From Candidatus Rokuibacteriota bacterium (GTDB taxonomy: Bacteria > Methylomirabilota > Methylomirabilia > Rokubacteriales > CSP1-6), in assembly GCA_003221515.1 (NCBI GenBank), contig QHSI01000098.1, positions 1 to 64,000 on the forward strand: a stretch of DNA of 64,000 bases, given 5' to 3'. The first letter of the stretch is position 1. Each line of letters begins with the position of its first letter. A model generated the notes under the pieces. That model was not told the origin of the DNA, did not search any database, and saw only the letters and a program-made list of their open reading frames with translations. This document shows, in pieces, positions 57,620 to 64,000 of the stretch. A program made the translations under genes and the position numbers.

Positions 57620-58536
57620 TCCATTCGCAGTCCTATAAGTGGTTCATTGAAACCACGACGCCGTTCGAAGGGCATATGCACGCCATCGCCCGGACGCTCG
57701 TCGAGACCCAGACCAAATTCCAGCACGTCGAGATTCTCCAGACGGCCGCCTATGGTAAGACCCTCGTCCTCGACGGGCGTATCCAGTCCAGTCAGGGCGA
57801 TGAGTTCATCTATCACGAGGCGCTCGTCCACCCGGGGATGCTGGCGGTCGAGGCCGCGCCCCGCAGTGCTCTGGTCATCGGCGGCGGCGAGGGGGCGACG
57901 CTCCGGGAGATCCTCAGGTATTCAACGGTGACCCGGGCCGTCATGGTCGACATCGACCGCGAGGTGGTCGACCTCTGCAAGATTCACCTCTCCGAGATGC
58001 ACCGGGGGGCCTTCGAGGACCGGCGGACCGAGCTCAGGCACGAGGACGCCCGGGCATACCTCGAGGGGACCCAGGACCGCTTCGATTTCATCTCCGTCGA
58101 CCTGGTCGAGCCGCTCGAAGAGGGCCCGGCCTGCATGCTCTTCACCAAGGAGTTCTACACGCTCGTGAGGGATCGCCTCACGCCCTGTGGCACCATGACG
58201 ATGCAGGCCGGGATGACGAAGGTCGGCGAGCTGGCCTTCTTCTCTTCTATTCACCGGACGCTCCGGGAGGTCTTCCCGGTGGTCGCCGGCTATCAGAGCT
58301 TCATCTCCTGCTTCGGCACGCCGTGGGGGTTCATCGTCGCCTCCAAGAAGGTCGACCCGACGCGACAGGACGCCCAGACGGTGGACAGGCTCATCGCCGA
58401 GCGGGTGAAGGATCCGCTTGAGTACTGGGACGGCGCCACGCACCAGCACGCCTTCGGCCTCCCGAAGTTCATCCGCAAGGCTGTTGCGCAGCAAACTCGC
58501 GTCGTCACCGACGCGAACCCCCTCATCGTCTCCTGA
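57616..58536 (+). CDS. speE: Polyamine aminopropyltransferase (spermidine synthase)
   Basis: TKFQHVEILQTAAYGKTLVLDGRIQSSQGDEFIYHEALVHP, VIGGGEGATLREIL; TTG start overlapping speD stop (TTGA). Confidence 0.92.
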   Translation: MIHSQSYKWFIETTTPFEGHMHAIARTLVETQTKFQHVEILQTAAYGKTLVLDGRIQSSQGDEFIYHEALVHPGMLAVEAAPRSALVIGGGEGATLREILRYSTVTRAVMVDIDREVVDLCKIHLSEMHRGAFEDRRTELRHEDARAYLEGTQDRFDFISVDLVEPLEEGPACMLFTKEFYTLVRDRLTPCGTMTMQAGMTKVGELAFFSSIHRTLREVFPVVAGYQSFISCFGTPWGFIVASKKVDPTRQDAQTVDRLIAERVKDPLEYWDGATHQHAFGLPKFIRKAVAQQTRVVTDANPLIVS

Positions 58537-58593
58537 CGCTCGGCCGTACACCGCCGGTGATCGCCATCGCTGCGCTTGCTCTCCGTCGCCTCT

Positions 58594-58754
58594 AGTAGGG
58601 TCGAGCGGAGCAGGGCGGGAGGGGTCGCGTGACCACGCGGCGCGCGAGCGCTGCCACTCGACGGCTGGGCTCCATCCGGGCGCGCGTCGCCCGCCGCCGT
58701 TCTCAGGGAACGGGTCTGGTCGACCCCTCCCGTCCTACTCCGCTCGACCCTGCT
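58594..58754. repeat. Long imperfect inverted repeat (arms about 41 bp, 78-nt spacer) upstream of maf
   Basis: Left agtagggtcgagcggagcagggcgggaggggtcg... versus right ...cgacccctcccgtcctactccgctcgaccctgct; a few mismatches. Confidence 0.85.
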
Positions 58755-58762
58755 GACGCTGC

Positions 58763-59347
58763 ATGAGATTGGTGCTGGCGTCGGCTTCGCCGCGGCGGCG
58801 GGAGCTCTTGCGTCAGATCTGTCCGGAGTTCGATGTGGTGCCGAGTGAGATCGACGAGACGTTGGATGGGGGGCCGACTGCGGAGGCGGTCGCTCGGTTG
58901 GCGCTCAGGAAGGCGCGCGCCGGCGCTGCGCACGCGCCATCCGCGATCGTGCTGGCGGCCGACACCGTCGTAGTGATTGACGGGATGGCACTTGGGAAGC
59001 CGGCGGGGGCTCAAGAGGCGAGGGCGATGCTGATGCGTTTGCGGGGGCGAGCGCACGAGGTCGTCACCGGCGTGGCTGTCGTCGAGGCCGGAGCAGGGCG
59101 GGAGGCGTCGACCACGGTCGTGAGTCGCGTGCTGATGGCGTCGTATCCGGACACGACGATCGAGGCGTACGTGGCGTCTGGCGCGCCCCTGGACAAGGCG
59201 GGCGGCTACGCGATCCAGGACCTCGATGGACGACTCGTCGACGCCCTCGTCGGTTCCTACACCAACGTGGTCGGGCTACCTCTGGAGGCGACCCGGCGCC
59301 TGCTCGAGGAATTCGGCGTCGCCGTCAGCGAGCGGGCGGCACCTTGA
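58763..59347 (+). CDS. maf: Maf family nucleotide pyrophosphatase
   Basis: MRLVLASASPRRRELLRQI, DTVVVIDGMALGKP, GGYAIQDLDGRLV. Confidence 0.93.
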   Translation: MRLVLASASPRRRELLRQICPEFDVVPSEIDETLDGGPTAEAVARLALRKARAGAAHAPSAIVLAADTVVVIDGMALGKPAGAQEARAMLMRLRGRAHEVVTGVAVVEAGAGREASTTVVSRVLMASYPDTTIEAYVASGAPLDKAGGYAIQDLDGRLVDALVGSYTNVVGLPLEATRRLLEEFGVAVSERAAP

Positions 59348-60278
59348 TCCGTAGCAGCATCTCCTCAGGGCGTGGGATCGGCACCGCCTGCGGCAGCGGC
59401 GTGTGCGCCCGGATGATCGCGAGCGTCTGCTGAACCTGATCGGCCGAGACGAAACCGTCCGACAGATAGAGAGCACGCGCAGCCTCCAGACGCGCGGCGA
59501 AGTCCTCGGGCTCACCCACCACGCGCGCCGACAGCTTCGCTGCGAGCTCGCGCGCCGGGGACGACCGTATGCGCTCCTCGGCCCTCTGCAGCGCTCGCGT
59601 CAGGGCGAGGAGGTCGCGATCCTTGGGCCGGCGGTCGGCGCGTGCGAAGAGCGCCGCGTTCACGGTGCTGGCCCCGAGCGCCTCGGTGACCGCGCGCGGG
59701 GTTCGGAAGTCGGCGAGCAGCTTCACCCGCTTGTCGCCGAGGAGCTGCGTCGCCACCGGCTCGTGGACGAGCGCCGCGTGGATCTCGCCCGAGTCGAGGG
59801 CCGAGACGAGACCTCGCCCGCCGAGGCTGGACACGCGCACCTGGGCCACGCTCAGTCCCGCCCGTGCGAGGAGCCAGCCGAACCAGGCGTGCTCCGGCGC
59901 CCCCGGCGTCGTGACCCCGACCCGCATGGCCGACAGGTCCTCGATCGATCTGACCGTGGCGGCGTGTGGCGCCCCCACGACCAGGGCGACCGGCGGCGCG
60001 GCCGTCAGCCCGAACACGAGCCGCGGGGCCTGGGTGGCCGACCGTGGGCCGAAACGCAGGACCGCCTCCAGCGTCGTCGCGGCCAGATCGACCTGACCCT
60101 GGGCCAGCGCCTCGGCGGCGCCCGATTCGGCGCGGGTCGTCCTGATCGTCACCGTCAGCCCCTCGCGCGCGAAGTGGCCCTCGGCCTCGGCGACGCGGAT
60201 CGGCATGTACTCCGATGAGGTCGGCGGCCCGCTCACGGCGAGTGTCAGGGCCTGGAGGAGAACGATGAGCCCTAGCAT
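59325..60278 (-). CDS. ABC transporter substrate-binding protein (NMT1/SsuA-like)
   Basis: Signal peptide; MPIRVAEAEGHFAREGLTVTIRTTRAESGAAEALAQGQVDLAATTLEAVL. Confidence 0.75.
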   Translation of the reverse strand: MLGLIVLLQALTLAVSGPPTSSEYMPIRVAEAEGHFAREGLTVTIRTTRAESGAAEALAQGQVDLAATTLEAVLRFGPRSATQAPRLVFGLTAAPPVALVVGAPHAATVRSIEDLSAMRVGVTTPGAPEHAWFGWLLARAGLSVAQVRVSSLGGRGLVSALDSGEIHAALVHEPVATQLLGDKRVKLLADFRTPRAVTEALGASTVNAALFARADRRPKDRDLLALTRALQRAEERIRSSPARELAAKLSARVVGEPEDFAARLEAARALYLSDGFVSADQVQQTLAIIRAHTPLPQAVPIPRPEEMLLRIKVPPAR

Positions 60279-60999
60279 CGGCTCAGTGCCGCGAGGCCGG
60301 GCCCAACGGGGCGCCAGCCCCGGGCCGCCGCGCGACCCTGCCAAGGGCCGTTTGCTGCGCCTCTACGCGGCGCTGCTCGCCCGCTTCGGCCCTCAGCGCT
60401 GGTGGCCCGGCCGAACGCCGTATGAGATCTCCATCGGCGCCGTGCTCATCCAGCACACCGCGTGGGTCAACGCCGCACGAGCCATCGCCGCCCTCCGCTC
60501 CCGGCGACTCCTGGCGCCCGAGCGCGTCGCCGCCCTGCCAGAGGAACAGCTCGCGCGCGTGATCCGGCCTGCGGGCACCTACCGGCTGAAGGCCAGGCGT
60601 CTTCTGGCGCTGACTGGCTGGCTGCTCGATCGGCACCGCGGGAAGTTCGACGGGATGCGCAAGACGGACCTCCCGGCGCTGCGCGCGAGCCTGCTGGCGG
60701 TCCCCGGGCTCGGTCCCGAAACGGCCGACGCGATCTTGCTTTACGCCGTCGGCCGGCCCGTCTTCGTCGCGGACGCGTACACCCGGCGCGTCCTGGCCCG
60801 CCACCGCCTGATTTCCCCGCACGCGACGTACGAGGAAGCCCGTGCCTGGCTGGAGGCGCACCTGCCGTCCGATCCCGTGCTCTTCAACGAGTTTCACGCC
60901 TTGCTCGTTGCCGTCGGGAAGTCGTATTGCCGCTCGGCGCCCCGCTGCGAGGCGTGCCCGCTTCGGCAAGATCTTCGTGGGCGTCGGCCGGCTCCCTGA
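60265..60999 (+). CDS. Endonuclease III-domain (HhH-GPD, Fe-S) protein
   Basis: PYEISIGAVLIQHTAWVNAARAI, LLAVPGLGPETADAILLYAVGRPVFVADAYTRRVL, cysteine-rich C-terminus. Confidence 0.88.
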   Translation: MSPSIGSVPRGRAQRGASPGPPRDPAKGRLLRLYAALLARFGPQRWWPGRTPYEISIGAVLIQHTAWVNAARAIAALRSRRLLAPERVAALPEEQLARVIRPAGTYRLKARRLLALTGWLLDRHRGKFDGMRKTDLPALRASLLAVPGLGPETADAILLYAVGRPVFVADAYTRRVLARHRLISPHATYEEARAWLEAHLPSDPVLFNEFHALLVAVGKSYCRSAPRCEACPLRQDLRGRRPAP

Positions 61000-61036
61000 G
61001 AGCGCCCGCCGGCCGCGCGAGCCGGCGGCAGGGGCT

Positions 61037-62194
61037 TCAGGCCTCGCGCCACGACTCGGTGAGGAGCGCGACCAGGCGCTCGGCGGCGTCGGGGATCGCC
61101 AGAGTCCGTGCCTGCTCGCCCATCTGCTTGAGTTTCGCCGGGTCGGCCAGGAGCATGTGCACCCGGCGGACGAGCAGGTTGGGTGTGAGCATCGCCTGGG
61201 GAATCATGACCGCTCCGCCGGCGCGCTCGACGAGCCGCGCGTTCGCCGTCTGCTCGTCGCCCCGAGCGCCCGGTAACGGCACGTAGAGCGCCGGCTTCCC
61301 GAGCTGGCAGCACTCGTTCACGGTGCCGGCGCCCGCGCGCGCCACCACCAGCGCCGCGGTCGCATAGATCTCGGCGAGCTCGGCGCCGACGTAGGGCACG
61401 AGGGTGTAGCGGCGCGCCAGCGCGGGCGGCAGCGTCGCGCGCAGGCCCTCGAGCGCCCTCCGGTCGCCCGTTGCGGGATTGTCGCCGCACTGGTGGATGA
61501 CCTGCGCGCGCTCGAGGAGCGGGATGATCGCGTCGGCGACGACCTGGTTGATGCGGTGCGCCCCGAGCGCGCCCCCTGTGACGTACACGAGCGGCAGAGC
61601 CGGATCGAGCTGGAAGCGGGCGATCGCGCTCGCCCTCGAGCCGTCGCGGAGCTCGGGGCGAAGCGGATTGCCAGTTACGGTGACGCCAGAAGAGGCAAAG
61701 GTGTCGGCGCTGCCGGGAAAGGTGACCGCGATGCGGCTGGCGAAGCGGGCTCCGATCCGGTTCGCGAGGCCGGGAACGGCCGTCTGCTCGTGCAGGACGA
61801 TGGGCAAGCGCAGGAGCGCGGCACCGAGCACGACGGGCAGCGCGACGAAGCCGCCCGTACCGAAGACGACGCGGGGGTGCAAGGCGCGTAGCGCCCGCAC
61901 GGCGTCCAGGACTCCCATCGGGGCGTTGACGAGCAGGTCGGCCACGTTCTGCCACGCCCAGGAGCGCCGGAGCTTGCCGGTGGAAATCGCGATGTAGGGG
62001 ATTCCACTCTCCGGGACGCGCTTGGCCTCGACGCCGGTCCGAGAGCCGATCCAGACACAGGAGTAAGACCGCTGGCGCAGGAGGGTCGCGACCGCGAGAC
62101 CCGGGCTCGTGTGACCGCCCGTGCCCCCACCCGCGATGACAACGTGTGGTGGAGCGCTCGTTGGCGGACCTGTCAACCCGAGCGGCTCGTCCAC
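61037..62194 (-). CDS. murG: UDP-N-acetylglucosamine-N-acetylmuramyl-(pentapeptide) pyrophosphoryl-undecaprenol GlcNAc transferase
   Basis: VVIAGGGTGGHTSPGLAVA, FGTGGFVALPVVLGA, LHEQTAVPGLANR, YVTGGALGAHRIN, ARAGAGTVNE. Confidence 0.94.
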   Translation of the reverse strand: MDEPLGLTGPPTSAPPHVVIAGGGTGGHTSPGLAVATLLRQRSYSCVWIGSRTGVEAKRVPESGIPYIAISTGKLRRSWAWQNVADLLVNAPMGVLDAVRALRALHPRVVFGTGGFVALPVVLGAALLRLPIVLHEQTAVPGLANRIGARFASRIAVTFPGSADTFASSGVTVTGNPLRPELRDGSRASAIARFQLDPALPLVYVTGGALGAHRINQVVADAIIPLLERAQVIHQCGDNPATGDRRALEGLRATLPPALARRYTLVPYVGAELAEIYATAALVVARAGAGTVNECCQLGKPALYVPLPGARGDEQTANARLVERAGGAVMIPQAMLTPNLLVRRVHMLLADPAKLKQMGEQARTLAIPDAAERLVALLTESWREA

Positions 62195-62214
62195 AGGTCC
62201 TCCAGCGCCCGACG

Positions 62215-63342
62215 TCAACTCGCCCGGCTCTTGTCCCGGTGACGCTCGAGGGCGAGGGCGATCAGGCGGTCGATCAGCTCGGTGTAGCGGAGGCCGGTGG
62301 CTTCCCACATCTTCGCGTAGCCGCTCGTCGACGTGAAGCCGGGGATCGTGTTGATCTCGTTGATCAGCAACCGGTCGCCCTCGAGAAAGAAATCGACGCG
62401 CGCCATCCCCGAGCAGTCGATCGCCCGGAAGGCGGCGATCGCCAGCTCGCGGACCTGCCGCGTGATCTCCGGCGACACGGGCGCCGGCACCGTGACCCTC
62501 GCCTGGCCCTCGAGGTACTTCGTCGAGTAGTCGTACCACTCGCTCTCGTACGTGATCTCGCACGGAAGCGACGCGGCCGGCTCGTCGTTGCCGAGCACGC
62601 TGACCTCGATCTCGCGTCCACGCACGGCGCGCTCCACGACGATCTTGCGATCGTGCCTGGCCGCGAGGTCGACAGCGGCGGGAAGCGCCGCGGCGTCGCG
62701 GACCTTGCTGATCCCGACGCTCGAGCCGAGGTTCGCGGGCTTGACGAAGCACGGAAAGCCCAGCGTCTGGGCGACGCGCGCGGCCACGCGCGCGCGAGCG
62801 CTGCGCCACTCGTGTCGATGGACGACCACGTACTCGGCCATCGGCAGGCCGTGCGCCTGGAACACGGCCCTCATCGTCACTTTGTCCATGCCGACGGCCG
62901 AGGCGAGGACGCTCGCGCCGACGTAGGGCACGTCGGCCAGCTCGAACAGCCCCTGGATCGTCCCGTCCTCGCCGTAGGGGCCGTGCAGCATGATGACGAC
63001 CACGTCGAGGCCCTGGCGAAGCTCGGGAGGAAGGCTGCCGGCAGGCTCGGTGCGGACCAGGCTCTGGCCGGAGGCGGTGTCGACGGCCTCGGCGCGGTCG
63101 GCGAGGGCTTTCTTCACGGCGCCGTCGGCGTCGCCCGACGGCAGTGCGACCCGCGCATCAGCCGCCAGCGCCCGCAGCGGATCTCCGCCGACCACCCAGC
63201 GGCCGCTCCGGGCGATCCCGAGGGGGACGACCGCGTGACCGAGCTCCTCGAGGGCGGCGATGACGGAAGCGGCGGAGGCGAGCGAGACCTCGTGCTCGCC
63301 GGAGCGCCCGCCGAAGACGACGCCCACGCGCAGGCGTGGCAT
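62215..63342 (-). CDS. ddl: D-alanine-D-alanine ligase
   Basis: [72 protein letters not shown]. Confidence 0.96.
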   Translation of the reverse strand: MPRLRVGVVFGGRSGEHEVSLASAASVIAALEELGHAVVPLGIARSGRWVVGGDPLRALAADARVALPSGDADGAVKKALADRAEAVDTASGQSLVRTEPAGSLPPELRQGLDVVVIMLHGPYGEDGTIQGLFELADVPYVGASVLASAVGMDKVTMRAVFQAHGLPMAEYVVVHRHEWRSARARVAARVAQTLGFPCFVKPANLGSSVGISKVRDAAALPAAVDLAARHDRKIVVERAVRGREIEVSVLGNDEPAASLPCEITYESEWYDYSTKYLEGQARVTVPAPVSPEITRQVRELAIAAFRAIDCSGMARVDFFLEGDRLLINEINTIPGFTSTSGYAKMWEATGLRYTELIDRLIALALERHRDKSRAS

Positions 63343-63378
63343 GAAGCTATTCTAGCAGGGGGGTTCGGCCGGCCGAGC

Positions 63379-63819
63379 CTACTGGGTCGCGATCAAAATG
63401 GCCTTGGCGATGAGGCCTACGAGCTCCCACACCAGCCCGATCCACCAGTCCCGCGCGAGCCAGATCCCGATGACGATGCCGACGTACGCGGCGCCCAGGA
63501 AGAACCAGTCCGGCAGTTGGCGAAATGGCACGAACATCCTGATGATACCGGCACCGATCGCGCCGACGAAGGCGACGACACCGCCGGCGGCGGCCAGCGC
63601 CAGCGGCGTGAGCAGCACGAACATGAACGAGGTGACGATCGCCTCGCCACGACCTATAGGCGTCGCGAACCTCTCACGTACCGCCGGCTGGTCCGCGAGG
63701 TACTGGAGCGCCAGCTCGACCTTGCCCCAGCTGACGAACCCGCTGTAGGTGAGGAGGAACAGGACGCTGAACCCCAGCAGGACCCAGTGGCGCTTTCGGA
63801 GCAGATTCAGCGGCCACAT
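63379..63819 (-). CDS. Hypothetical multi-TM membrane protein
   Basis: 146 aa with several hydrophobic segments; no family recognised. Confidence 0.5.
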   Translation of the reverse strand: MWPLNLLRKRHWVLLGFSVLFLLTYSGFVSWGKVELALQYLADQPAVRERFATPIGRGEAIVTSFMFVLLTPLALAAAGGVVAFVGAIGAGIIRMFVPFRQLPDWFFLGAAYVGIVIGIWLARDWWIGLVWELVGLIAKAILIATQ

Positions 63820-63821
63820 GC

Positions 63822-64000
63822 CTATACCCTAGGGCGTCGCCGCTCAGATCGCCAATGTTTCCACTCGGCCAGGCGACGTCCGAGCTCCGCCTCGAGCCCG
63901 CGATCGGTCGGCCGATAGTACTGGCGCCCGCGCAGCGCCTCCGGCAGGTCTTCCTGGTCCACACGCGCCTCCGGCGCGTCGTGAGCGTACTGGTAGCCCG
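63822..64000 (-). CDS. rarA: Replication-associated recombination protein A (RarA/MgsA), C-terminal end, truncated by window edge
   Basis: GYQYAHDAPEARVDQEDLPEALRGRQYYRPTDRGLEAELGRRLAEWK...*. Confidence 0.8.
   Translation of the reverse strand, partial: GYQYAHDAPEARVDQEDLPEALRGRQYYRPTDRGLEAELGRRLAEWKHWRSERRRPRV

Overview
High-GC bacterial chromosome segment, probably Rokubacteria/NC10-like or deltaproteobacterial (an impression from gene content only). It is densely packed with mostly + strand core genes. In order: galU (3' end), a nicotinate phosphoribosyltransferase, trpC-F-B-A, accD, folC, lptD, a nucleotide-sugar/polyprenyl-phosphate cluster, gltX, a Na/Pi symporter, glnB-glnE, polA, coaE, rsmA, an M23 peptidase, RNase J, ftsK, an accessory/decayed block with an ECF sigma/anti-sigma pair, lolA, yajQ, rimO, pgpA, cinA, thpR, recA, pilT, recX, alaS, a response regulator and histidine kinase, an MBL-fold protein, methyltransferases, speB/speD/speE, maf, murG, ddl and rarA (3' end). 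Most notable observations: (1) a full-length intein of about 523 aa, with LAGLIDADG motifs and two extra HTH-like segments, interrupting a conserved motif of a DUF362-family protein; (2) an exactly 45-bp-period, eight-unit tandem repeat filling the trpC-trpF gap, which encodes an ATGA-coupled 129-aa repeat ORF stopping 2 nt before an SD-less trpF start; (3) a dispersed REP-like palindrome with a compensatory base-pair change, one copy lying in frame inside glnE; (4) two long imperfect inverted repeats of MITE-like architecture; (5) a perfect 14-bp palindrome overlapping the -35 box of a strong recA promoter, a candidate LexA operator; (6) CTGA gene overlaps suggesting CTG start codons. No tRNA, rRNA or CRISPR array was recognised.
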